A DNA stretch of 17,214 nt from an uncultured Candidatus Melainabacteria bacterium (GCA_934726055.1 CAKVCZ010000022.1:1-17214), one strand, 5' to 3'; shown: positions 7,815-14,881, counted from the stretch's first letter. Numbers and translations are program-made. Notes: generated from the sequence alone by a model not told the origin.

Positions 7815-8414
7815 ATGAAATTATGCGTATATTGCGGAACTTTTAATCCGATACATAATGTTCATTTGGAAGTTGCAAATTTTGTAAAAAACAAATTTCA
7901 ATTTGATAAAATTTTATTTATTCCGGCATACAAACCACCACACAAAAATTTAAACGGCAAATTAGCAATCCATAGATACAACATGGTTACATTGGCACTT
8001 ATGGATTATCCCAATTTTTGCATAAGTGATATCGAATATAAAAGAGAGGATTATTCATACACGGTCAACACAATTGAAGAATTGTACAGTTATATACACG
8101 GAATAGAAGGCAGAATTAGTTTCATAATAGGTACAGATGCTTTCAAGGGACTAAATACTTGGCACAAAATAGATAGATTAAAAGAAATGGTTGAATTTAT
8201 AGTTTTTCCAAGAGAAAACAATTTTTCTGAAGGGGAAATGGATAAATATAAAGATGAAGGCTACCATTTTGTGTGTGTAGATAAGCCTTTTGTTGATGTC
8301 TCTTCAACAATGGTTAGAGAAAGAGTAAAAAACGGAGAAGATATAAGTAACTTAGTTCCACAAAAAGTTAAAGAATATATATACAAAAACAGGTTATATA
8401 CAAATGAAAAGTAA
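7815..8414 (+). CDS. nadD: Nicotinate-mononucleotide adenylyltransferase NadD
   Basis: This 199-aa cytosolic enzyme transfers AMP from ATP to nicotinate mononucleotide, making deamido-NAD in NAD synthesis. The nucleotidyltransferase motif GTFNPIHNVHL is at 8-18 (canonical GGTFDPIHxGH; Asn replaces the usual Asp, and Asn-Val stands before the second His). YTVNTIEEL is at 82-90, IGTDAFKGLNTWHKID at 105-120 and the C-terminal VSSTMVRERV (162-171), which contacts ATP. The end, LVPQKVKEYIYKNRLY, is typical. The start is the ATG at 7815 with AAAGAGA upstream; a start at 7773 would add residues unrelated to the family. yqeK overlaps the last 11 nt, the common nadD-yqeK pair. Confidence 0.95.
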   Translation: MKLCVYCGTFNPIHNVHLEVANFVKNKFQFDKILFIPAYKPPHKNLNGKLAIHRYNMVTLALMDYPNFCISDIEYKREDYSYTVNTIEELYSYIHGIEGRISFIIGTDAFKGLNTWHKIDRLKEMVEFIVFPRENNFSEGEMDKYKDEGYHFVCVDKPFVDVSSTMVRERVKNGEDISNLVPQKVKEYIYKNRLYTNEK

Positions 8415-8982
8415 TGAAGAAATAAAAATTTGGTTAAAAGAAAATCTTGATGAAGAAAGATACTCACACTCATTAGGAGTTGCGGATTGTGCAAAAGAAC
8501 TTGCAATAAAATATAATTTAGATGCAAAAAAGGCTTACCTTGCCGGATTATTACACGATTGTGCAAAATGCCAAACAAATGAAAATTTAAAAAATATTCT
8601 TGAAACAAAAATGAATTGTAATATGGAAGAATTACTTAATCCAAAAACATATCACTCACCGGCAGGGGCGTATTTTGCAAAAGAAATTTTTGGCGTTGAA
8701 GATGAAGAAATTTTAAATGCTATATACTGCCATACCGTTGGGAAAATTAATATGACTACATTTGAGAAAATAATATTTCTTGCAGATAAAATTGAACCAA
8801 ACACAAGAGATAAAACATGGCGAGAAAAAATTTTAAAAATCATAGAAGAAGATAACGGATTAAACAAAGCCCTTTTTGCATGCTACGAATACACAATAAA
8901 AAGTCTTGTTGAAAGACGTTTAAAAATCTGTTTAACAACAATACAAATATATAATGAACTACTTGATAATATCTATGCATAA
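8404..8982 (+). CDS. yqeK: HD-domain bis(5'-nucleosyl)-tetraphosphatase YqeK
   Basis: This 192-aa HD hydrolase has the full metal-ligand set: His22 (RYSHSLGV), the HD pair His51-Asp52 (GLLHDCAK), His84 (YHSPAGA), His110 (CHTVG) and Asp128 (LADKIEPNTR). YqeK enzymes split Ap4A symmetrically into two ADP, using iron. The gene starts inside nadD (11-nt overlap), implying translational coupling. Its last 24 nt overlap the 3' end of holB on the opposite strand, so no terminator fits between the two. Several Cys residues are present, but no extra domain. Confidence 0.93.
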   Translation: MKSNEEIKIWLKENLDEERYSHSLGVADCAKELAIKYNLDAKKAYLAGLLHDCAKCQTNENLKNILETKMNCNMEELLNPKTYHSPAGAYFAKEIFGVEDEEILNAIYCHTVGKINMTTFEKIIFLADKIEPNTRDKTWREKILKIIEEDNGLNKALFACYEYTIKSLVERRLKICLTTIQIYNELLDNIYA

Positions 8983-9810
8983 GTTTTCAAAAACGCTTAG
9001 AGGTGAAACTTTTGCAATAATTTGTTTTTTTGCCAATTCAATAGATTCAAAATCATGCATTAGCTTTGTCAAAATTTGTTTATTATCGGAATTACTTTTC
9101 AAAAGACTTAGAACATAATTTTGCATTTGTTCTAAAGTATTTATGCTGTTTTGTGATACATTATTTAAGTTTTCTGCGATTGTAAATGCATCTTGTCTAT
9201 CAAATTCAAAATAATTTTCAAAAACATCCTGTACATCATCCCAGTTTGCATTTTCTTTTTCAAATGCAGGAACAAAGAAACACTGAGAGCGTGAGATTAT
9301 TGTTGAAATCACATCTTCTTTTGACTTTGTAAGAAAGAAAAACGTAGTTCTTTCCGGTGGTTCTTCAATAGTTTTTAACAATGCATTTGCAGTTTCTTCC
9401 TGAAAATTTAATCCATTTAATCCTGCGACATTGTCATTTGCATCTCTATCACAAAAAATAAATACTCTATGAAAATCAGAAGAAGTTAATAGCGATTGCT
9501 TAATTTGCTGGGCTTGCTTGATAGAAATAACTGTTTTAGAAGAATCATCCTCCGGTTTATTTTCAAGTCGAGAATAAGTTAAAACTGCAGGATGCTCACC
9601 ATTTCTAATCCAATTGCAATCCAAACATTCACAATCGTAATTTTTATCTTTTTTGCAATTTAAAAGTCTTGCAATGTATGTTGCTAAATCATATTGAGCC
9701 TGAACATCATTTCCATAAAACAAAATACTGTGGGCGATATTTTTATTCGAATTTTTTATACCATTTTCAAAATAACTAACCAAAAACGGATACTTATCTA
9801 AGAAGTGCAT
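8959..9810 (-). CDS. holB: DNA polymerase III delta' subunit (HolB-type clamp loader)
   Basis: I prefer the ATG at 9810 (283 aa, MHFLDKYPF), because AGGTGAGG lies 6-8 nt upstream. The ATG at 9831 adds seven residues and has a poorer site. Zinc-finger cysteines C52, C60, C62 and C65 are present. The Walker A position is degenerate (GNDVQAQY, 33-40), as usual for delta', which does not hydrolyse ATP. EETANALLKTIEEPP (138-152) and the SRC-like SRSQ (173-176) are conserved clamp-loader elements. The protein is part of the complex that opens the sliding clamp onto primed DNA. Its start overlaps the end of holA by 17 nt, so the two subunits are coupled. Its 3' end overlaps convergent yqeK by 24 nt. 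Confidence 0.9.
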   Translation of the reverse strand: MHFLDKYPFLVSYFENGIKNSNKNIAHSILFYGNDVQAQYDLATYIARLLNCKKDKNYDCECLDCNWIRNGEHPAVLTYSRLENKPEDDSSKTVISIKQAQQIKQSLLTSSDFHRVFIFCDRDANDNVAGLNGLNFQEETANALLKTIEEPPERTTFFFLTKSKEDVISTIISRSQCFFVPAFEKENANWDDVQDVFENYFEFDRQDAFTIAENLNNVSQNSINTLEQMQNYVLSLLKSNSDNKQILTKLMHDFESIELAKKQIIAKVSPLSVFENLCIDIIK

Positions 9811-10768
9811 TTTGAACCTCACCTTCATCATCCGTTGTTTGCCCTGATTTTATTTTATATTCGGCATTTGTTAAATTTTCTTTTACGTGAACCAACTGTT
9901 TTAGTGTTTGATTTTTAGAATTTCTCATAACTGCTTTAACCTGATTAGGCGACATTCCTGTTATTGCAGAAATTTCATCAACAGATTTATTCACATTTAG
10001 TTTAAATAAAATTCTTTTTCTCAATACAGTTTGAAGTGCAGATAGAATTTCTAAAGGATGTTTTTTATCCAGCAACAATCTATATTCAGCAAGAGCTTTT
10101 TCATAATTTTGCGACATAACAAGTTCGGCAAAGTCAAAAATATCTTCATTTGTAATACAAATTTCTCTAACCATGTCCAATGTTACATTTTTTTTAGGAT
10201 GAGCAATCAGTTTTAATTTTTCTAACTCTGAATCCAATTCCCTAAGGTTGTTTCTAACCTGTTCAATCAAATTATCTATAACATCTTGCTCTAAAGATAT
10301 TCCTTTAGATTTTGCTTGTTTTTTTATCCAGTTTGCAAGATCTTGTTTACCGTAATAATTCATTTTGAATGCAGGAAACTCTTGTGAATTATATTTTGAA
10401 AGAATTTTAAAGATTTTTTTCCTTGTATCAATCTTCTTTCCATCCCTTGCTAAATTCACAACGAAAGCGATATCAGAATTTTCAATATTATTATCCAACG
10501 CTTCTGTCAATTCTTTATACTGATAATCACTAAATTTGGAGTTTTCATCACCTGATTGTTCAAAATATGCATTACATTTAATTACCGTAAGCATTCTGCC
10601 AAACATCATAGCCTGAGATCTAACGGCAGCAATCAAGTCAGGAAAAGAAGGATTTTCCAATATTTTAAAATTCATTGCGGCAAAATTTTTATCAAGCCCT
10701 GATTTTAAATTATCAACAGCCTGTTCTATATTATAATCTTCATCACCGTAAAAGAAATATACAGCCAT
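9794..10768 (-). CDS. holA: DNA polymerase III delta subunit (HolA)
   Basis: This 324-aa protein begins MAVYFFYGDEDYNIEQAV, the family's first strand and 'YGEE' region without a functional P-loop. The middle has the conserved LANWIKKQAKSKGI segment, then IDNLIEQVRNNLRELDSELEKLKL, followed by IFDFAELVMSQNYEKALAEYRLLL. The C-terminal collar helices include LSALQTVLRKRILFKL. Delta is the wrench that opens the beta clamp. The length suits the family (about 320-345 aa). The gene starts 3 nt after the ROK kinase stop with little Shine-Dalgarno, so translation probably depends on coupling. Clamp-loader genes behind a sugar kinase have no evident functional link. Confidence 0.92.
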   Translation of the reverse strand: MAVYFFYGDEDYNIEQAVDNLKSGLDKNFAAMNFKILENPSFPDLIAAVRSQAMMFGRMLTVIKCNAYFEQSGDENSKFSDYQYKELTEALDNNIENSDIAFVVNLARDGKKIDTRKKIFKILSKYNSQEFPAFKMNYYGKQDLANWIKKQAKSKGISLEQDVIDNLIEQVRNNLRELDSELEKLKLIAHPKKNVTLDMVREICITNEDIFDFAELVMSQNYEKALAEYRLLLDKKHPLEILSALQTVLRKRILFKLNVNKSVDEISAITGMSPNQVKAVMRNSKNQTLKQLVHVKENLTNAEYKIKSGQTTDDEGEVQNALLR

Positions 10769-10771
10769 AAA

Positions 10772-11725
10772 CTAAGACTCAATTAACAAGCTTGAACCAA
10801 TAACACCGGCAGTATTAGCCAATTGAGCAGGCACAACTTCAACTGCACTTGCAGATAAAGGCATAGCTCGTTTATTCAAAGTTTCTCTCAATGGAGCTAA
10901 TAACAAATCTCCACAATTTGCAACACCACCGCCTACAATAATTTTTTCAGGGTTCAAAAGATTAACAACACTTGCCAATCCTGTACCTAAATATTCACCC
11001 ATAATATTGAATATTTGCTTTGCAACAACATCACCCTGCATAGCAGCTTGTGCAACAATGTATGGAGTAATTTCGCCATCTTTAGCCATTTCTCTATATT
11101 TAGTAGATTTGCCACCTCTAATGTAATCCTTTGCCATTTCTACAATTGCAGGTCCTGAAACATAAGTTTCTAAACATCCGTAATCGCCGCAGCCGCAAAG
11201 TTTTTTATCATTATAGAATAATTTAATGTGTCCTATTTCACCAGCTGAATTACTTGCACCACGAACTAATTTACCGTTTAAAATAATTCCTGAACCAATA
11301 CCTGTACCAACTGTAATACAAATAAGATTTTCACAGCCTTTTCCCGCACCGTATTTAAGTTCACCTAATGCAGCACACCTTACATCATTATCAATTTTCG
11401 TAGTAATTCCAAATTCTTTTTCAATAATTTCAGCAATAGGAACATTATCCCACCCTGGAATATTTGGTAAACATTTTACCAAACCGGTTTTGTTATCAAC
11501 CTGCCCGGGAAAACCAAATCCAATGGCCTCTATATCATTGTTTGAAGATTTTGTTTCAGACAATAATGTCTTTATCGCATCTTTTATGTTTCCGATTGTA
11601 TAATCAAAACCCATTTCTGAACCTGTTGGAACAGAATTTGAATAAATAATATCACCCGTATTACTTACTAAAGCAACTTTTACATTTGTTCCGCCAACAT
11701 CTATACCAATTCTTTTTTTTGCCAT
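10772..11725 (-). CDS. ROK-family sugar kinase, probably glucokinase
   Basis: The start is the ATG at 11725 (317 aa) with an AGAGGA site. An upstream ATG at 11770 would add 15 basic residues and would lie above the predicted promoter. The nucleotide-binding start is GIDVGGTNVKVALV (7-20). The catalytic Asp is D114 (IDNDVRCAALGE), and the phosphate loop is TVGTGIGSG (138-146). Zinc ligands are His166 (GEIGH) and C177, C179, C184 in CGCGDYGCLE. The gene resembles the GlcK-type glucokinases of this family, so the likely reaction is glucose + ATP to glucose-6-phosphate, but mannose, fructose or N-acetyl sugars are possible. holA follows 3 nt downstream. Confidence 0.92.
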   Translation of the reverse strand: MAKKRIGIDVGGTNVKVALVSNTGDIIYSNSVPTGSEMGFDYTIGNIKDAIKTLLSETKSSNNDIEAIGFGFPGQVDNKTGLVKCLPNIPGWDNVPIAEIIEKEFGITTKIDNDVRCAALGELKYGAGKGCENLICITVGTGIGSGIILNGKLVRGASNSAGEIGHIKLFYNDKKLCGCGDYGCLETYVSGPAIVEMAKDYIRGGKSTKYREMAKDGEITPYIVAQAAMQGDVVAKQIFNIMGEYLGTGLASVVNLLNPEKIIVGGGVANCGDLLLAPLRETLNKRAMPLSASAVEVVPAQLANTAGVIGSSLLIES

Positions 11726-11749
11726 AATTTTCCTCTTTCTTTTATTACT

Positions 11750-11778
11750 ATGATAAGACAAACCAAGCAATTTGTGAA
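11750..11778 (-). promoter_or_regulatory. Sigma-70 promoter of the ROK-holA-holB unit
   Basis: On the minus strand TTCACA (11773-11778) and TATCAT (11750-11755) are separated by exactly 17 nt, each one base off consensus. Transcription would start near 11743, about 18 nt before the ROK ATG. Confidence 0.6.
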
Positions 11779-11811
11779 TAGGTATTGAGTTTTTGGAGTA
11801 AAAACAAATAA

Positions 11812-12507
11812 TTAATTAATAGGGACATCAATAGGCTGAGTTAAAATAACAGTAAGAGTTTCACCTTGATTAAACTCAACATCTTGACCTTTTCTAAACA
11901 TGTCAATAACACTATCGCCTAAAAAATATGCACCGCCACCTATTGCACCACCTATTGCACAAACAGGAACAGTTGCGACTCTTAAGATATTAAACGGACC
12001 AACTTCGCCGATATCCATGCCATAATCAGTTGCATTTGATGTTATATCAACTGTTTTATCCCAATTTTTTTGTATAGCTTCGCCATAACCCTTGTTATAA
12101 TAAACTCCGCCATCAAAATTCATATTAACTTTTCCTGAAATAATCATTTCAAGCGGTAATTGACGACCATTTGGAGTTACGATGTGATCGAAATCAAGAT
12201 ATAAAACTGCACCTTTTGAAAATCTTTTGCGTGTAACTATCTTAGAAATACTGCCTCTAATCATAGATCCGGCAGGTAGAATAACACTTGTTGGAGTTTT
12301 TTCGTCATCAACAAGCATGGCACTGAAAAAATCACCTTGTTTATTATTTTTTGTACTAATTGGTTCTAAAAGCTGTATAGTAAATTTTGTTCCTGCCGGT
12401 ATTCTTTTTGTAATTGCGTTTGATTTTAATACCGCAGCAAATGCTATATTAGTCATAGCAAATATAACAAATAGAATTGTAAATAATCTTAATAGTTTGT
12501 GTTTCAT
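11812..12507 (-). CDS. Secreted protein with VirB10/TrbI-like beta domain
   Basis: This 231-aa protein has a signal peptide (about 1-24, ending AFA). It is followed by a pattern seen in VirB10/TrbI-like beta domains: an 'IPAGTKFTIQLLEPIS' strand set, 'VILPAGSMIRGSISKI', then 'YLDFDHIVTPNGRQLPLE'. The tail has a Gly/Ala-rich hydrophobic stretch (about 182-197) and a second 'GETLTVILTQPI' strand set. Such domains occur in proteins of envelope complexes and in uncharacterised secreted proteins. No other conjugation or type IV secretion gene is nearby, so I do not infer secretion. GGAGG before the ATG at 12507 supports the start. An AT-rich region with TATAAT-like hexamers at 12525-12538 may hold its promoter, divergent from the pseudopilin promoter. 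Confidence 0.6.
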   Translation of the reverse strand: MKHKLLRLFTILFVIFAMTNIAFAAVLKSNAITKRIPAGTKFTIQLLEPISTKNNKQGDFFSAMLVDDEKTPTSVILPAGSMIRGSISKIVTRKRFSKGAVLYLDFDHIVTPNGRQLPLEMIISGKVNMNFDGGVYYNKGYGEAIQKNWDKTVDITSNATDYGMDIGEVGPFNILRVATVPVCAIGGAIGGGAYFLGDSVIDMFRKGQDVEFNQGETLTVILTQPIDVPIN

Positions 12508-12577
12508 AAATCCTCCACAAAAAAATTATATAATTATAATAAAAAAAATCAAAAAGGTTACAATTGGTTAATATTGT

Positions 12578-12606
12578 TTGACAATACAAAATAAAAAGCA
12601 TACAAT
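12578..12606 (+). promoter_or_regulatory. Near-consensus sigma-70 promoter of the pseudopilin pair
   Basis: TTGACA (12578-12583), 17-nt spacer, TACAAT (12601-12606). Transcription should begin near 12613, giving a leader of about 23 nt that already holds the GAGGGTG ribosome-binding site (12624-12630). Confidence 0.75.
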
Positions 12607-12635
12607 TTTCTATATAGATATATGAGGGTGAACAT

Positions 12636-13289
12636 TTGATTAAGAAGTTTATAGCATTCACACTTGCAGAATTAATGTTGGTAATGGGTATCATTGGAGT
12701 TGTTGCCGCAATAGCTATCCCTGCAATGCGAACAGATTTGGATGAACAAAAAACTGTTGCTCAATTGAGAAAAATTGCAGTAGATTTGCAAGATTCTTAT
12801 ACAGCAATGATTCAAAAATACGGTGAACCGTATAGTTGGGTTACTTCATCAACTACTTCTGCTCAGTTTGCTTCAATGTTGACATCACGTCTTGCGGAAT
12901 TTTTGAATACTTCCGCCACAACAAGTAATTCTATTACTTTAAAAAATGGAACATACATTGACTTATCTTATTTTTCTTCTTTTGATTGTTCTAATATTTT
13001 AAGTGCAATAACCTATTACGATAATAAATATTATCCTCATAAAATAGGAGAGATTTATGTTGATGTTAATGGATTAAAAAACCCCCCAAATGATTATGGA
13101 TTAGATAGATTCCGCTTTATAATATCGAAAAATGGTATAGAACCTGAAGGTTATAATGCTTCATCAGAAGGAATTATGTTTAGTGGAACATCTGAATATA
13201 ACACAGCTTGGGTAATAAAAACAGGAAATATGGATTATATCAGATGTGCAGACAGTTTAGACTGGAGCACAAAAAGAACTTGTGATTAG
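12636..13289 (+). CDS. Type IV pilin-like / type II secretion pseudopilin 1
   Basis: The start is TTG at 12636, 5 nt after GAGGGTG. The 217-aa protein opens with a short basic leader and a prepilin peptidase site A7|FTLAE (Glu at +5), then a hydrophobic helix to about residue 30. Position -1 is Ala rather than the usual Gly. The globular part has a 'YVDVNGLKNPPNDYGLDRF' segment around 146-164, an acidic Asp/Asn/Gly loop that in related pseudopilins often binds calcium. The protein ends with WSTKRTCD and Cys204/Cys216, a likely C-terminal disulfide loop. No assembly ATPase, platform or peptidase gene is in the window. It could be a minor pilin, a pseudopilin or a surface filament subunit. Confidence 0.85.
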   Translation: MIKKFIAFTLAELMLVMGIIGVVAAIAIPAMRTDLDEQKTVAQLRKIAVDLQDSYTAMIQKYGEPYSWVTSSTTSAQFASMLTSRLAEFLNTSATTSNSITLKNGTYIDLSYFSSFDCSNILSAITYYDNKYYPHKIGEIYVDVNGLKNPPNDYGLDRFRFIISKNGIEPEGYNASSEGIMFSGTSEYNTAWVIKTGNMDYIRCADSLDWSTKRTCD

Positions 13290-13330
13290 GTTTTATATAT
13301 AAATAACAATAACAATAAAAAGAGGCGAAA

Positions 13331-13924
13331 ATGACAAATAGAATAAAAAAAGCGTTTACTTTAGCAGAAAGTTTGGTTGTAATAGGTATAATTGGGGTTA
13401 TAGCTACATTAACTATACCTAACTTAAAAAATACAGGCGAAGATCAGATATATGCAGCAAAGGCAAAAAAAGTTTATGCGGAGCTTCAAACTGCGTATGA
13501 AAGAGCTGTATTAAAATATGGTAACCCTTCAGATTGGGGTGCTACATTTGGCACAAAAGTACAACAATACTTGAGTGTTGATGATGCAAGCGGACCAATA
13601 ATATTAAAAGATGGTGCGAGTGTAACATTTACATATAAAGCAGCAACAAGTACTGTACCTGCTTATTATACAATTTCATTTGATGTAGATGGACCTCAAA
13701 AAGGATATAACACTTACGGAAAAGATATGTTTTATGCAAGTGTAACAATAGCGAATGCTTTGGATACACCAACAATTGAACCTTATTATTACGGCTATGG
13801 TTCTGTAACCTCCGGTACTTCTCCAAATGCAACTTACAATTCATTACATTGGATTTTGCAATATGGCAATGAAGATTATAACGATTGCACTGTAAAATGG
13901 AGCACACAAACCGTTTGTGAGTAA
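13331..13924 (+). CDS. Type IV pilin-like / type II secretion pseudopilin 2 (paralogue)
   Basis: This 197-aa protein has the prepilin site A8|FTLAE (Glu13 at +5), a hydrophobic helix to about 30, and AKKVYAELQTAYERAVLKYGN, which parallels the first pseudopilin. The acidic segment here is 'FDVDGPQKGYNTYGKDMF'. The C-terminus, with Cys186, WSTQTVCE and Cys196, repeats the WSTxxxC[DE] ending of its neighbour, so the two are tandem paralogues. A ribosome-binding site (AGAGGCG) precedes the ATG, 41 nt after the first stop, so they probably share one mRNA. The two globular halves are otherwise quite different, suggesting distinct positions in one filament. Confidence 0.85.
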   Translation: MTNRIKKAFTLAESLVVIGIIGVIATLTIPNLKNTGEDQIYAAKAKKVYAELQTAYERAVLKYGNPSDWGATFGTKVQQYLSVDDASGPIILKDGASVTFTYKAATSTVPAYYTISFDVDGPQKGYNTYGKDMFYASVTIANALDTPTIEPYYYGYGSVTSGTSPNATYNSLHWILQYGNEDYNDCTVKWSTQTVCE

Positions 13925-13966
13925 TATTTTGCATGCCGTTTTGTACGTGTAAGCATGATTATATAG

Positions 13967-13990
13967 AAAAAAGAGATTGTATAAAATCTC
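13967..13990 (-). terminator. Minus-strand intrinsic terminator
   Basis: On the minus strand GAGATT, loop TTATAC, AATCTC and then six T (13972-13967). On the plus strand the hairpin has no T-run, so it does not serve the pseudopilins. No other clear terminator for them is visible in 13925-14024. Confidence 0.6.
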
Positions 13991-14038
13991 AAAATGCATG
14001 TGTATCATGGATTTCAGCCGTTTTTTGACATCCTGAAA
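13967..14038 (-). ncRNA. Putative ~72-nt small RNA
   Basis: A minus-strand promoter at 14045-14073 would start a transcript near 14038, and a minus-strand terminator lies at 13967-13990. The RNA would have a 5' hairpin (TTTCAG against CTGAAA, flanked by GGAT/ATCC complementarity), a short linker and the terminator hairpin. No ORF of useful length lies on it. Its 3' end points toward the 3' end of pseudopilin 2. The call rests on promoter and terminator only. Confidence 0.45.
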
Positions 14039-14054
14039 AATCTTATTATATATA
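14025..14054 (+). promoter_or_regulatory. Promoter for the 67-aa ORF
   Basis: A perfect -35, TTGACA (14025-14030), precedes a TATATA-rich run (14047-14058). Usable -10 hexamers start at 14047 (16-nt spacer) or 14049 (18-nt spacer). Transcription would start near 14060, giving a leader of about 100 nt. Confidence 0.55.
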
Positions 14055-14073
14055 TAATAGAGCCGATTGTTAA
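14045..14073 (-). promoter_or_regulatory. Minus-strand sigma-70 promoter for the small RNA
   Basis: TTAACA (14068-14073), 17-nt spacer, TATAAT (14045-14050) on the minus strand. It interlocks with the plus-strand promoter, the two sharing the TA-rich -10 area. Confidence 0.55.
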
Positions 14074-14087
14074 AATATCTTAACAAT
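14066..14087. promoter_or_regulatory. Operator-like dyad
   Basis: ATTGTTAA (14066-14073), 6-nt gap, TTAACAAT (14080-14087), exact 8-bp arms. It covers the plus-strand start region and the minus-strand -35, so one repressor could silence both promoters. As RNA it could also be a 5' hairpin. Confidence 0.5.
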
Positions 14088-14162
14088 TAAACAATAAAAA
14101 AGGCAAATTTTTCAAAGAGAAATACTTTATAAAAGAGTAAGCACTTAGAGAGGATATTTCAA

Positions 14163-14366
14163 ATGAACGAATCAAAATTAAACACTATTATATCAGTTGC
14201 AGCAGACCCTGTTGAAAATGTATATAGAGTGAATAGTTTTGCAGATGCAGAAGAAATTCGCAGAATGTGCAGAATATTTGAAATATCAAATTCTCAAAAC
14301 AACAAACACAGAATGTTAGCTATCAAAAATATGGCTACTTTAAAATTAGTTTTAAGCAACAACTAA
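14163..14366 (+). CDS. Small hypothetical protein, 67 aa
   Basis: I do not recognise it. The ATG at 14163 is preceded by a good ribosome-binding site (AGAGGAT, 14149-14155), and the gene has its own promoter and dyad upstream and a terminator about 110 nt downstream, which supports its being real. The protein is soluble with no signal peptide: an N-terminal strand-like part (LNTIISVAADPVENVYRVN), then acidic helix FADAEEIRRMCRIFE, then a basic helix (KHRMLAIKNMATLKLVL). One Cys is present. A small regulator or adaptor is plausible from size and position only. Its ribosome-binding site is complementary over 9 nt to the terminator module downstream. Confidence 0.6.
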   Translation: MNESKLNTIISVAADPVENVYRVNSFADAEEIRRMCRIFEISNSQNNKHRMLAIKNMATLKLVLSNN

Positions 14367-14414
14367 TTTCTGTTAAAAATAGTGCAAGATATATAAATTA
14401 ATTACGAAATCATG

Positions 14415-14505
14415 TAGTTAATTTAAAAAAACAGATTTTATACTCTCTCTCTTAATATCCTCGTGTTTATTTAATGTTTGCCATATTGTGGCAAACTTTT
14501 TTTTT
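14415..14505 (+). ncRNA. Promoter-like/terminator module, copy 1 (possible ~55-nt sRNA)
   Basis: A -10-like TATACT (14439-14444), a CU-rich stretch and AATATCCTC (14454-14462) lead into a strong intrinsic terminator: GTTTGCCA (14476-14483), loop TATTG, TGGCAAAC (14489-14496), nine T. A transcript from about 14451 would be 55 nt. At minimum this is the terminator of the 67-aa gene. The remainder of 14367-14414 shows nothing. Confidence 0.55.
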
Positions 14506-14631
14506 GAAAATTTGGTAGAGTGAAGTCGAGCAAAGCGAGCGTAACTCGTCTGAGCTTATAGCCGTTTTTGAGTACTTAATTTGCGTTTAGCAAATTATAC
14601 GAAAATGAAGGCTATGCTCACCCAAATTTTC
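14506..14631. repeat. Nested hairpin element between the two modules
   Basis: Outer arms GAAAATTTGG (14506-14515) and CCAAATTTTC (14622-14631); inner arms GAGC-TT-ATAGCC (14552-14563) and GGCTATGCTC (14610-14619); central hairpin AATTTGC (14578-14584) with GCAAATT (14590-14596). It carries the 19-bp string 14528-14546 that recurs exactly at 14951-14969. Confidence 0.65.
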
Positions 14632-14678
14632 AATTCTGTTGGTAAGGTGAAACGAAGTGGAACCCTGCCGAAAGTTCA
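14629..14678. repeat. Mosaic repeat, copy A
   Basis: 16 bp at 14629-14644 recur exactly at 14924-14939, and 33 bp at 14646-14678 recur with one change at 14895-14927. The order of the two segments is reversed between copies. The stem of this copy is weaker (GGTAAGGT against ACCCTGCC). 14679-14790 holds no gene or structure that I can see. Confidence 0.65.
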
Positions 14679-14791
14679 AAAACCAGTAATAACTTAAAAG
14701 GCAATTTTTTTAACTAAAAATACTTAATATATATGTAAGGAATAAATAATACAGTTTAAAACAAAGAACAAAAATTGACTATGAATTGATA

Positions 14792-14881
14792 TAGTTGATT
14801 TAGAAAACAGATTTTTATACTCTCTCTCTTAATATCCTCGTGTTTATTTAATGTTTGCCACAATATGGCAAACTTTTTTTT
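14792..14881 (+). ncRNA. Promoter-like/terminator module, copy 2 (possible sRNA)
   Basis: Duplicate of 14415-14505, offset by 377 nt. It has -10-like TATACT (14816-14821), AATATCCTC (14831-14839), and terminator GTTTGCCA (14853-14860), loop CAATA, TGGCAAAC (14866-14873), eight T. The loop is the reverse complement of the loop in copy 1. There is no ORF directly upstream, so it is not simply a gene's terminator. Confidence 0.5.

Noticed and set aside
11226..11603. 125-aa plus-strand ORF inside the ROK kinase
   Set aside because: Antisense shadow of a clearly conserved enzyme.
11726..11770. N-terminal extension of the ROK kinase
   Set aside because: The extra 15 basic residues are not part of the family, and the predicted promoter overlaps them.
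12449..12694. 81-aa minus-strand ORF across the divergent promoter region
   Set aside because: It overlaps the starts of two better-supported genes and the sigma-70 promoter.
13844..14086. 80-aa minus-strand ORF
   Set aside because: It overlaps the end of pseudopilin 2 and the promoter region, has no ribosome-binding site and low-complexity aromatic content.
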